NCBI RefSeq assembly: GCF_001982635.1
Contig: NZ_MKFI01000006.1
Location: 107,113 to 171,112 of the forward strand
Direction of reading: 5' to 3'
DNA: 64,000 nt
Source of the DNA: Bradyrhizobium mercantei
Lineage (GTDB): Bacteria > Pseudomonadota > Alphaproteobacteria > Rhizobiales > Xanthobacteraceae
The notes under the pieces are model-generated. The model was not told the DNA's origin. It did not search any database and saw nothing but the letters and a program-made list of their open reading frames with translations. The position numbers and the translations under genes are program-made. Positions 41,994 to 51,801 of the stretch are shown piece after piece. Every line of letters starts with the position of its first letter. Position 1 is the stretch's first letter.

Positions 41994-42812
41994 ATGCTCA
42001 CCAAGACCCCGCACCTTTTCGACGAAGCCACCGCCGTGACTGCCGGCGACAGCCGCTGGCAGGGACGGACCAGTCCGGATTATTGGGCGTTCGTCGGCCC
42101 GTTCGGCGGCTGCACCGCCGCGACCATGCTGCGCGCGCTGATGCAGCACCCGCAGCGCGCCGGCGATCCGCTGGCGCTGACGGTCAATTACTGCGCGCCG
42201 GTCGCCGAGGGCGTGTTCGATCTCGATGTCCGCCTGGTCAAGGCCAACCGCTCGAGCCAGCACTGGTCGGTCGAGATGACGCAAGGCGGCGGCGAGGTCG
42301 CAACCCTGGCGACCGCCGTGTTCGCCGAGCGCCGGCCGTCCTGGTCGCACCAGCCGGCCGAGTTTCCGGGTGCTATGCCATTCGAAGGGCTGCGGTCGTT
42401 TCCGAAGCTCAAGATGACCTGGGCCAACCAGTATGATTTCCGCTTCGCCGAGGGCGAGCCGAAGTTTCAGGACGGCGCGGCAAAGCAGCTGTCGAGCCCC
42501 TATTCAAAGCTCTGGATCGCCGACCGCGTGCCGCGCAAGCTCGACGCGCTGTCGCTGATGTCGATGTCGGACGCGTTCTTCGGCCGCGTCTTCCACGCGC
42601 GGGGTGAACTGGTGCCGTTCGGCACGGTGTCGCTGACGACCTATTTCCACGCCGACGCAGCCGACCTGGATGCCGAGGATACCACCCGCGTGCTCGCGGT
42701 CGCCGACGCCAAGACCTTCCACAAGAGCTACGGTGACCAGCACGGCGAATTGTGGTCGCCGTCCGGCCGCCTGCTCGCGACCACGACGCAGATCGCTTAC
42801 TTCAAAGCGTAA
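41994..42812 (+). CDS. acyl-CoA thioesterase-like protein (double hotdog)
   Basis: A 272-residue protein with two tandem hotdog halves, as in TesB-type thioesterases. The N-terminal half has WAFVGPFGGCTAATMLRAL, the GPFGG loop typical of the acyl-CoA thioesterase-like group, and VNYCAPVAEGVFDLDV. The C-terminal half has KLDALSLMSMSDAFFGRVF and TVSLTTYFHAD, ending GRLLATTTQIAYFKA. It probably hydrolyses acyl-CoA in the cytoplasm; the substrate is unknown. The start ATG is chosen after the palindromic repeat; the frame upstream would translate the repeat. Confidence 0.82.
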   Translation: MLTKTPHLFDEATAVTAGDSRWQGRTSPDYWAFVGPFGGCTAATMLRALMQHPQRAGDPLALTVNYCAPVAEGVFDLDVRLVKANRSSQHWSVEMTQGGGEVATLATAVFAERRPSWSHQPAEFPGAMPFEGLRSFPKLKMTWANQYDFRFAEGEPKFQDGAAKQLSSPYSKLWIADRVPRKLDALSLMSMSDAFFGRVFHARGELVPFGTVSLTTYFHADAADLDAEDTTRVLAVADAKTFHKSYGDQHGELWSPSGRLLATTTQIAYFKA

Positions 42813-42920
42813 CCCCACCCGAGCTATCCACATGGTCGGAATTGAACGGATTGCCTATTTCAAGGGTTGAGGGAACATTGGCGCGTCGCTTCTGTTCCAC
42901 GTCTTTGGGAGCCCTGCCGC

Positions 42921-43898
42921 ATGTCCGAAGCCGACAACTCCAGACCGTCTCGCATCGCGCTGCTTGGCGTTCCCATCGAGATCGGCGCATCGCAGGCCGG
43001 TCCGCTGATGGGACCGGACGCGCTGCGCACCGCGGGCATCGCGCGCCTGCTCGAGCAGCTCGACTTCAAGGTCGACGACCACGGCAACCTCGCGATCCCG
43101 CAGGTCGTGGCCGATGGCCCGGCGCCGGCCAACACCAAATTCTATGACGAGGTGAAGACCTGGACGCGGGCGCTGTCCGAGCGCGCCTACTGGCTGGCGC
43201 ATTCCGGCGCGATCCCGATCTTCATGGGCGGCGATCACTCGCTGTCGATGGGATCGATCAACGGCGTCGCGCGCTACTGGCAGGAAAAGGGCCGGCCGCT
43301 GTTCGCGCTGTGGGTCGACGCCCATGCCGACTACAACACGCCGGCAACGACAATCACCGGCAATATGCACGGCATGTCGGCGGCGTTCCTGTGCGGCGAG
43401 CCTGGATTGGACGACCTGCTCGGCGAGCTGCCGCGCGCCTCGATCCCGCCCGATCAGCTCGATCTGATCGGCACCCGCTCGGTCGATCCGCTGGAGCGCA
43501 AGCTGCTGCGGCAGCGCAACGTCTCGATATCAGACATGCGCCAGATCGACGAGTTCGGCGTCGCCGTGCTGACCCGCCGTGTCATCGAGCGCGTGCGCGC
43601 CAAGAACGGCGTGCTGCATGTCTCGTTCGATGTCGACTTCCTCGATCCGGCGGTGGCGCCCGGCGTCGGCACCACGGTGCCGGGCGGCGCGACCTACCGG
43701 GAAGCGCATCTGATCATGGAGCTGCTGCACGATTCCGGACTGGTGCGCTCGCTCGATATCGTCGAGCTCAATCCGTTCCTCGACGAGCGCGGCCGCACCG
43801 CCCGCGTCGCGGTCGAACTGATCGGCAGCCTGTTCGGTTTGCAGATCACGGACCGGCAGACGCCGACCAATGCCGTGCTGCCCGAGATGGGGGAATAG
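42921..43898 (+). CDS. rocF: arginase
   Basis: A 325-residue ureohydrolase converting arginine to ornithine and urea. The two-manganese site is complete: His106 in GGDHSLSMGS, Asp133/His135/Asp137 in WVDAHADYNT, and the FDVDFLDP motif. The substrate-side TPATTITGNMHGM (arginase-type, rather than agmatinase) supports the call. GGGAG precedes the ATG. A bidirectional terminator at 44074-44100 separates it from convergent pckA. Urea made here would need urease or amidolyase, neither of which is in the window. Confidence 0.92.
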   Translation: MSEADNSRPSRIALLGVPIEIGASQAGPLMGPDALRTAGIARLLEQLDFKVDDHGNLAIPQVVADGPAPANTKFYDEVKTWTRALSERAYWLAHSGAIPIFMGGDHSLSMGSINGVARYWQEKGRPLFALWVDAHADYNTPATTITGNMHGMSAAFLCGEPGLDDLLGELPRASIPPDQLDLIGTRSVDPLERKLLRQRNVSISDMRQIDEFGVAVLTRRVIERVRAKNGVLHVSFDVDFLDPAVAPGVGTTVPGGATYREAHLIMELLHDSGLVRSLDIVELNPFLDERGRTARVAVELIGSLFGLQITDRQTPTNAVLPEMGE

Positions 43899-43920
43899 CG
43901 AGGCGCGGATCACGCCAGTC

Positions 43921-44029
43921 CCGTCACCCTGAGGTTGCCGCTTCTTCAGCGGCCCTCGAAGGGTCGACGGCCACCGGCCGGGCCGTTCATCCTTCGAGGC
44001 TCGCAAGTGCTCGCACCTCAGGATGACGG
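43921..44029. repeat. palindromic repeat, family B
   Basis: A 109-bp inverted repeat, ends CCGTCACCCTGAGG and CCTCAGGATGACGG, between the convergent arginase and pckA genes, 22 bp after the arginase stop. Confidence 0.85.
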
Positions 44030-44073
44030 GGAGAGATATCGCGCGTGGCTCGGCGATAGAGAAATCGAAGCAA

Positions 44074-44100
44074 AAAAGGCGGCCACGAGGGCCGCCTTTT
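44074..44100. terminator. bidirectional rho-independent terminator (rocF/pckA)
   Basis: AAAA, stem GGCGGCC (44078-44084), loop ACGAG, stem GGCCGCC (44090-44096), then TTTT. The A-run before and T-run after allow termination in both directions between convergent genes. Confidence 0.85.
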
Positions 44101-44124
44101 CAGATTGCATCCCGCTTGCGCGCC

Positions 44125-45741
<1,617 letters not shown>

Positions 45742-46647
45742 GAAGAACCTCCTCGAACCCGCGTATCCTTGTTCGCGCGAATGTCGCTAGTCGCGCCCCG
45801 TCGCGGTGATGACCGTCATCAGAATATAGCCTCTCGGCCCCGGTCCGGCGACCTAATAGTGGGGATCGCCGGGCTTGCCAAGCCAGTCGAACGGCTTTTG
45901 GTTTATTCCAAGGCAGGCCCATCATCGATCGCAAATACCGCAGCGCGAAACCCTTTCGCTTTGCTTTCGCATTCTCGTTGTTTTCGCAGCGGTCGGGCGG
46001 CATTTGACCGGCTTTCCCGCTGCGAACAAGGCGTTGCGATGCACAAAGAGTGCCAGCGATCGGCGCATTTCCGCGTCGCGCAAAGCCCAGAATGCCCACT
46101 ATGCATTTCGCGCTGAGGATGTGTCGTCGTTGAGGGAAGTTGCCGCGAGTCGACGCGGCGCCGCAATGCCAAGCATCTCGTCCGCTATCGTTTCGCACGC
46201 GGATAGCACCACCATTGAGCTTTAGATAAGCAGCTTCGATCAAGCTCAACACGCCGTCGTCGAAGCTGGGTCACTTCAATGCGCGACGGCGGCGAATGTT
46301 CCGCAGCGCCGTCTGCGTTCGCCGGCGACAGCATCGTCGATCGCAGCAATCGATGATAACGCAATCAGCACGCTGCACCGCCGCGTGATCGCGACTTGGG
46401 CATCGCGATTGAGGGCGTTCGCCTTCATGCAGGCCCAAAAATTCGCACGCGCGCATCGCGCCGACCAGGCGATGACGTGACGCGCCGGCACGAAATGATC
46501 GCGCTGTCAGACGCGGTGGCAAACGCATCCACGATTGGGCGAAAGCTCGCTCCGCCTCGCTGAACGACTGGCGAACGCGGCCATGCGACACCATGCCTCG
46601 TCGGGCGGTGCACCGCCGCGCGGGGACGCCCGCCCTGCTGCCTTGAC
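45742..46647. other. 906-bp region without a recognised gene
   Basis: Between the pckA start and the HugZ-like gene I find only arginine- and cysteine-rich short frames (for example 46271-46594 on the minus strand) with no family resemblance or clear ribosome site. The part next to 45741 must hold the pckA promoter and leader. The base composition is less GC-rich than the flanking genes. An unrecognised RNA or a decayed gene is possible. Confidence 0.5.
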
Positions 46648-47397
46648 CTATTCTTCCTTGCCCTGTCCCTTGGCGCGTGCCTCGCCGGCGAGCCGCACCA
46701 GCATCTTGCGCAGCTCGGTGCCGTTGCTGACCCGCTCGGGGAAATCGAGCCGCAGCGTGGCGCGGCCGGCCTGCATGTCCATGCCGCCGGGGTCGCAGCC
46801 GGTGCAGAGCCAGTCGGCGCTGTCGGCGCCGAGCAGCCGGGTCGCGTAGAGATTCATGGCCTCGCGGTGATCCTCGTTCATATGCGCCACCGCGCCCGGC
46901 TCGGCCTCCAGCAGCGCGTCGGCACCGCCGAGATCGGTCAAGAACTGCGCCGGCTTGAGGTCGACGATGCGGCCGAACCCGGCGACCAGATGGGCGCCGC
47001 TCGGCCGGATCACGAAGAACGAGAAATCCTTAAATTCTACAAAGGCTTCCGCCGACGGATGGGCCGCTAGGTAACGCCGTTGGACGAACTCCCGCTCGCC
47101 GTCTGCGACCTCCTCCGCCCGCCCCGCCAGCATGACCCGGGCGCCTTCCAGTGGATCGCCCTCGGCGCGCTCGTCGAGCATCAGCGACACCCTTCTGTCG
47201 GCCAGGATATTCCTGGTGTGCAGCGCCAGCCGGGAAATCAGCAGGATCGGCGAGCCGTCGAGGTGGCTCGCCAGGTTGACCAGCGAGCAATAGGGATCGC
47301 CGCTGCCGGCCATCAGCGTGGCGAGCGCGCCCTGGCGGCTGCGGCGAAGCAGTGAGTGGGCAAGATGGGCAGGATCGAAGTCGGCGGTCGGTTGCAT
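46648..47397 (-). CDS. HugZ-like FMN-binding protein (pyridoxamine 5'-phosphate oxidase fold)
   Basis: A 249-residue protein. The N-terminal split barrel (about 10-150) has GDPYCSLVNLASHLDGSP and LALHTRNILADRRVSLML, the flavin/heme-binding core. The C-terminal DUF2470 domain (about 160-245) has GAVAHMNEDHREAMNLYATRLLG, where the His residues resemble the heme-contacting part of HugZ. Such proteins degrade or bind heme, or act as flavin oxidoreductases; no heme-uptake genes are nearby. It is divergent from chvI (243-bp gap). Confidence 0.83.
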   Translation of the reverse strand: MQPTADFDPAHLAHSLLRRSRQGALATLMAGSGDPYCSLVNLASHLDGSPILLISRLALHTRNILADRRVSLMLDERAEGDPLEGARVMLAGRAEEVADGEREFVQRRYLAAHPSAEAFVEFKDFSFFVIRPSGAHLVAGFGRIVDLKPAQFLTDLGGADALLEAEPGAVAHMNEDHREAMNLYATRLLGADSADWLCTGCDPGGMDMQAGRATLRLDFPERVSNGTELRKMLVRLAGEARAKGQGKEE

Positions 47398-47640
47398 GGG
47401 CCTCTCGGGTCAATTTTGGGGCAAAACGGGCTGGTTCCGCGCGAAAAAAGGGCCTGTTTTCATGGTCTCAGGGTGCTATACGGGGTCCATCGCTTGGGTC
47501 GCAGAAGCGTATTTTTTGCGGAACTCGGTCACACTTCAGCCCAGCTTGCATTGCTCGTTGACCGCGTTCGAAAGCCCAATTCCACGGCGCGACGCCAGAG
47601 TGCCCGCCGTTTAAGCCACTCTCAATTGTGAAAGCAGCTC

Positions 47641-48342
47641 ATGCCCACAATCGCCTTGGTCGACGACGACCGCAACATTCTCACATCGGTCTCGATCGCG
47701 TTGGAAGCCGAAGGCTATCGCATCATGACCTACACGGACGGTGCGTCGGCGCTGGATGGGTTTCGCACGTCGCCGCCCGACCTTGCGATCCTCGACATCA
47801 AGATGCCGCGCATGGACGGAATGGAAACGCTGCGCCGGCTGCGCCAGAAGTCCGACCTGCCGGTGATCTTCCTCACCTCGAAGGATGAGGAGATCGACGA
47901 ATTGTTCGGCCTGAAAATGGGCGCCGACGATTTCATCCGCAAGCCGTTCTCGCAGCGCCTGCTGGTCGAACGCGTCAAGGCGGTGCTCCGCCGCGGCCAG
48001 CCGAAGGACCCGACCGCCGCGCCGAAGGAGCCGGACGCCCGTGCGCTCGACCGCGGCCTGCTGCGGATGGACCCGGAGCGCCACACCTGCACCTGGAAGA
48101 ACGAGCCGGTGACGCTCACCGTGACCGAATTCCTGATCCTGCAGGCGCTCGCCACCCGCCCCGGCGTGGTGAAGAGCCGCAACGCGCTGATGGACGCGGC
48201 CTATGACGATCAGGTCTATGTCGACGACCGCACCATCGACAGCCACATCAAGCGGCTGCGCAAGAAGTTCAAGGTGGTCGACGACGACTTCGAGATGATC
48301 GAGACGCTGTACGGCGTCGGCTATCGCTTCAAGGAAGCCTGA
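47641..48342 (+). CDS. chvI: response regulator ChvI
   Basis: A 233-residue OmpR-family regulator. The receiver has Asp8-10 (VDDDRN), phospho-Asp52 in AILDIKMPRMDG and Lys in DDFIRKPFSQ. The winged-helix domain includes TVTEFLILQALATRPGVVKSR and the family ending RTIDSHIKRLRKKFK...LYGVGYRF. With ChvG it controls envelope, exopolysaccharide, acid-stress and host-association genes in rhizobia. It is followed after 104 bp by chvG. The identification rests on both sequence and the conserved downstream hprK-EIIA-HPr order. Confidence 0.93.
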   Translation: MPTIALVDDDRNILTSVSIALEAEGYRIMTYTDGASALDGFRTSPPDLAILDIKMPRMDGMETLRRLRQKSDLPVIFLTSKDEEIDELFGLKMGADDFIRKPFSQRLLVERVKAVLRRGQPKDPTAAPKEPDARALDRGLLRMDPERHTCTWKNEPVTLTVTEFLILQALATRPGVVKSRNALMDAAYDDQVYVDDRTIDSHIKRLRKKFKVVDDDFEMIETLYGVGYRFKEA

Positions 48343-48446
48343 TCTGCGCCTCCCGGGCGGCTTGTTAACTGACAGGCTCCGCACGGCTGGGGTAAGCTCG
48401 GGCAAACATCTGCTTCGCGGGACGACATCCATACCAACCGGCAGCT

Positions 48447-50261
48447 TTGCCAGTGCTTGATCGAACGCAGCTCGAGCAGGGCCTGAACACCGAGGACGCC
48501 TCACAGCTCCTCGATCAGGAGCCCGTGTCCGACGGCCTGGCGCAGGACAAGGGCTGGCGCCGTCCGCTCGGCTGGTTGCGCCGCGCCGGTCAGTTCTTCT
48601 TTGCGCTGTCGTTCTCGAGCCTGACGCGCCGCATCGTCTCGCTCAACCTCGCCGGCCTCGTCGCGCTGGTCGCAAGCATCCTCTATCTCTCGCAATTCCG
48701 CGCCGGCCTGATCGAGGCGCGGACGCAGAGCCTTTTGGTCTATGCCGAGATCATCTCGGAGGCGATCGCGGCGTCCGCGACCGTCGAAGGCAATACCGTC
48801 ACCATCGATCCGGACCGGCTGCTCGATTTGAAGCCCGGCGAGAGTTTCGGCCAGCCGGATGAATCGGCTGATTTCCCGATCAATCCGGAGCGGGTCGCAC
48901 CGATCCTGCGCCGCCTGATCGCGCCGACCAAGACGCGAGCCCGCATCTTCGACCGCGACGGCGGCCTGATCCTCGACAGCCGCAACCTGTTCGCGCGCGG
49001 CGACGTGCTACGCATGGAGCTGCCGCCGCCGTCGGAGAAGCCGTCGCTCTATGAGAAGACCAAGGCCACGATCAAGACCTGGCTGAACCGCGGCGACCTG
49101 CCGATCTACCGCGAGCTCGGCCCCGAAGGCGGCAAGGGCTATTCCGAAGTCGCGCAATCGCTCGAGGGCATGAAGGGCAGCGCGGTGCGCGTCACCGACC
49201 GCGGCGCGATCATCGTGTCGGTTGCCGTGCCGGTGCAGCATTTCCGCGCCGTGCGCGGCGCGTTGATGCTGACGACGCAAGGCGACGACATCGACCAGCT
49301 GGTGATGTCCGAGCGCCTCGCCATCCTCAAGATCGGCGGGGTCGCCTCCGCGGTCATGATCATGCTGTCGCTGCTGCTCGCGAGCACGATCGCCGGCCCG
49401 GTGCGGCGGCTCGCCGACGGCGCCGAGCGCGTCCGTCACCGCATCCAGACCCGCGTCGAGATTCCCGACTTCACCGGGCGCCGCGACGAGATCGGCCATC
49501 TCTCGGGTGCGCTGCGCGACATGACCAATGCGCTCTACAGCCGCATCGAGGCGATCGAGATGTTCGCCGCCGATGTCGCCCACGAGCTGAAGAACCCGCT
49601 GACCTCGCTGCGCTCGGCGGTCGAGACGCTGCCCTTGGCGCGCAACGAGAACAGCCGCGCGCGGCTGCTCGCCGTGATCGAGCATGACGTCAGGCGGCTC
49701 GACCGCCTGATCTCCGACATCTCGGACGCGAGCCGGCTCGATGCCGAATTGCAGCGCCAGGACATGGCGCCGGTCGATCTGCGCCGGCTGCTGACGACGC
49801 TGACCAGCGTCGCCAACGAGACCAGGCTTGGCCATGACGTCGCGGTCGAAGCCCGCTTCGAGGGCCGCGGACCGACCGACACGCTCTCGGTGCCCGGCCA
49901 TGATTCCCGGCTCGGCCAGGTGATCTCGAACCTGCTGTCGAACGCGCAATCGTTCTCCAAGCCCGGCGACAAGGTGCGCATCGTCTGCCGCCGCACCCGC
50001 GGCGAGGTCGAGATCGTGGTCGACGATGACGGGCCCGGCATCGGCGAGGACGCGCTGGAGCGGATCTTCGAGCGCTTCTACACCGACCGGCCGCACCAGG
50101 GCTTTGGCCAGAACTCCGGCCTCGGGCTTTCGATCTCCAAGCAGATCATCGAAGCGCATGGCGGACGCATCTGGGCCGAGAACCGTCTTGGCCCTGCGGA
50201 CGAAGACGGCAAGCCCACCGTCGCCGGCGCACGCTTCGTGGTCAGGCTGCCGACCCTATGA
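48447..50261 (+). CDS. chvG: sensor histidine kinase ChvG (ExoS)
   Basis: A protein of about 604 residues. Helix 1 (about 70-92, SLNLAGLVALVASILYLSQF) is followed by a periplasmic domain to about residue 290, helix 2 (GGVASAVMIMLSLLLAST) and HAMP. HisKA has His379 in DVAHELKNPLTSLR, followed by a complete ATPase domain (NLLSNAQSFS, DDDGPGI, NSGLGLSISKQI). It senses periplasmic signals such as acidity through ExoR in relatives. The start is unclear: TTG 48447 or GTG 48453 in the same frame, neither with a strong ribosome site. It overlaps hprK by ATGA. Confidence 0.93.
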   Translation: MPVLDRTQLEQGLNTEDASQLLDQEPVSDGLAQDKGWRRPLGWLRRAGQFFFALSFSSLTRRIVSLNLAGLVALVASILYLSQFRAGLIEARTQSLLVYAEIISEAIAASATVEGNTVTIDPDRLLDLKPGESFGQPDESADFPINPERVAPILRRLIAPTKTRARIFDRDGGLILDSRNLFARGDVLRMELPPPSEKPSLYEKTKATIKTWLNRGDLPIYRELGPEGGKGYSEVAQSLEGMKGSAVRVTDRGAIIVSVAVPVQHFRAVRGALMLTTQGDDIDQLVMSERLAILKIGGVASAVMIMLSLLLASTIAGPVRRLADGAERVRHRIQTRVEIPDFTGRRDEIGHLSGALRDMTNALYSRIEAIEMFAADVAHELKNPLTSLRSAVETLPLARNENSRARLLAVIEHDVRRLDRLISDISDASRLDAELQRQDMAPVDLRRLLTTLTSVANETRLGHDVAVEARFEGRGPTDTLSVPGHDSRLGQVISNLLSNAQSFSKPGDKVRIVCRRTRGEVEIVVDDDGPGIGEDALERIFERFYTDRPHQGFGQNSGLGLSISKQIIEAHGGRIWAENRLGPADEDGKPTVAGARFVVRLPTL

Positions 50262-50698
50262 GCGACAATTCAAGCGTGCACGCATCCGCCGTTCTGGTCG
50301 GCGAGCGTGCAGTGCTGATCCGCGGCCCGTCGGGCTCCGGCAAGTCGCGTCTCGCCTTCGACCTGATTCTCGCCGGGCGCACCGGAGCGCTTCCGCCGGC
50401 CATTTTGGTGGGGGATGACCGTGTCCATCTCGACACAGCCGGCGAACAATTGTGGGTTCGCCCGGCCCGGCAATTGGCCGGTCTGATCGAGATCCGAGGC
50501 CTCGGAATCCGCCATTGTCCGTTCGCGGATGAGGCCGTGGTGAGGCTGGTCGTCGACCTTGCGGCCGGCGATGCCGAGCGGCTGCCGCCGCCCGAAGCGC
50601 TCATGATTCGCCTTAATGGTGTTTTGATACCGCGAATTCCCGTCGGCATCGGCTTTCAACCCCTGCCGCTGGTTGTCGCTGCGCTGACGACAACCTGA
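50258..50698 (+). CDS. hprK: HPr kinase/phosphorylase, short alphaproteobacterial form
   Basis: A 146-residue protein consisting only of the catalytic domain. The P-loop is at 22-30 (RGPSGSGKS), and the HprK signature follows (LIEIRGLGIR, about residues 79-88). The N-terminal domain of Firmicutes HprK is absent, which is normal for this class. It phosphorylates the regulatory serine of HPr. The start overlaps the chvG stop (ATGA), so kinase signalling and PTS control are translationally linked. Confidence 0.92.
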   Translation: MSDNSSVHASAVLVGERAVLIRGPSGSGKSRLAFDLILAGRTGALPPAILVGDDRVHLDTAGEQLWVRPARQLAGLIEIRGLGIRHCPFADEAVVRLVVDLAAGDAERLPPPEALMIRLNGVLIPRIPVGIGFQPLPLVVAALTTT

Positions 50699-50912
50699 AA
50701 GTTCATGTTCCCGTAATCTTGCGGCCAATTGTGGGAAGGGAATTGGTAACCATATCACATCCACTATCGCGTCGGATTTTGCCGGCGCAGCCTCCCCTCT
50801 CTACCGCCAGGAACCGGGAGACTAGCCAAGATGCCCTCTTGCGCAGGGCCTCTGGATGGTCAAAGTGGCGCGTTCGTGCGGTGCACCAAAGGGCGCCCGC
50901 GAGGAGTTTCCA

Positions 50913-51314
50913 ATGATTGGTCTAGTGCTGGTGACCCATGGGCGCCTTGCCGACGAGTTCAGAGCGGCGCTCGAACACGTCATGGGTCCGCAGAAACAAA
51001 TTGAAGCGATTACGATCGGTGCCGAGGACGATTCCGATCTCTGTCGAAGCGACATCATCGAGGCGGTGAACCGCGTCGATAGCGGCGACGGCGTGGCGAT
51101 CCTCACCGACATGTTCGGCGGCACACCGTCGAACCTTGCGATCTCCTGCATGAGCCGCCCGAAGGTGGAAGTGCTCGCGGGCATCAATCTTCCCATGCTG
51201 GTCAAGCTCGCCAAGGTTCGCGAGGAGCGTTCGTTGCCCGACGCGATCGCGATGGCCCAGGAAGCCGGCCGCAAATACGTCACCATCGCCAGCCGCGTTC
51301 TCGCAGGCAAATGA
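50913..51314 (+). CDS. PTS EIIA component, mannose family (EIIA-Man)
   Basis: A 133-residue soluble phosphocarrier. His9 in LVLVTHGRLADEF is the predicted phosphorylation site, and AILTDMFGGTPSNLAISCM is conserved. No membrane EIIB/C/D sugar permease is encoded here, so it is part of a regulatory PTS rather than a sugar importer. GAGGAG precedes the ATG. It overlaps HPr by ATGA. In related bacteria this protein interacts with ChvG/ExoS-type or other regulators. Confidence 0.92.
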   Translation: MIGLVLVTHGRLADEFRAALEHVMGPQKQIEAITIGAEDDSDLCRSDIIEAVNRVDSGDGVAILTDMFGGTPSNLAISCMSRPKVEVLAGINLPMLVKLAKVREERSLPDAIAMAQEAGRKYVTIASRVLAGK

Positions 51315-51637
51315 GCGACGAGGCTCCGGGCGCAAACCAGGTCGGCCCGGGCGTGCCAGCGGGCGCGATTTCGCGTGAACTCCTGATCGTCAACAAGCGC
51401 GGCCTGCATGCGCGGGCATCGGCGAAATTCGTCCAGCTGGTCGAGCGCTTCAACGCCGAGATCTGGGTGACGCGCGGCGGCGAGACCGTCGGCGGCACCT
51501 CGATCATGGGCTTGATGATGCTCGCCGCGGGGCCCGGCACCACGGTGGTGGTGTCAGCGAAAGGCGACGAGGCGCAGCAGGCGCTCGACGCCATCGCCGA
51601 GCTCGTCGCCAGCAAGTTCAACGAGGAAGGCACGTAG
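51311..51637 (+). CDS. ptsH: phosphocarrier protein HPr
   Basis: A 108-residue HPr with a 20-residue N-terminal extension. His33 in RGLHARASAKF is the EI-dependent site. Ser64 in GGTSIMGLMML corresponds to Ser46, the target of HprK. It ends the chvI-chvG-hprK-EIIA-HPr unit. The adenosylhomocysteinase gene often found next in rhizobia is not present here; a family B palindrome follows instead. Confidence 0.94.
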   Translation: MSDEAPGANQVGPGVPAGAISRELLIVNKRGLHARASAKFVQLVERFNAEIWVTRGGETVGGTSIMGLMMLAAGPGTTVVVSAKGDEAQQALDAIAELVASKFNEEGT

Positions 51638-51682
51638 CACGTAGGGCGCCCCTCAGCCGCTACGCGAAGCCAAAGCCTATCA

Positions 51683-51776
51683 CCGTCATCCTGAGGTGCG
51701 AGCGGAGCGAGCCTCGAAGGATGCACGGCCCCGTCGGTGGCCGTCGATCCTTCGAGGGCCGCTGAAGAAGCGACGG
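51683..51776. repeat. palindromic repeat, family B, right end diverged
   Basis: It starts CCGTCATCCTGAGGTGCGAG with GCCTCGAAGGATG inside, but the right arm ends GAAGAAGCGACGG instead of CAGGATGACGG. It lies between the convergent HPr and glycosyltransferase genes. Confidence 0.75.
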
Positions 51777-51801
51777 AAACGGCACTGATGCCCAGCAACG
51801 A

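Noticed and set aside
46271..46594. A 107-codon minus-strand frame in the gene-free region
   Set aside because: It is Arg- and Cys-rich, has no ribosome site and no family likeness. It was left as part of the unassigned region.
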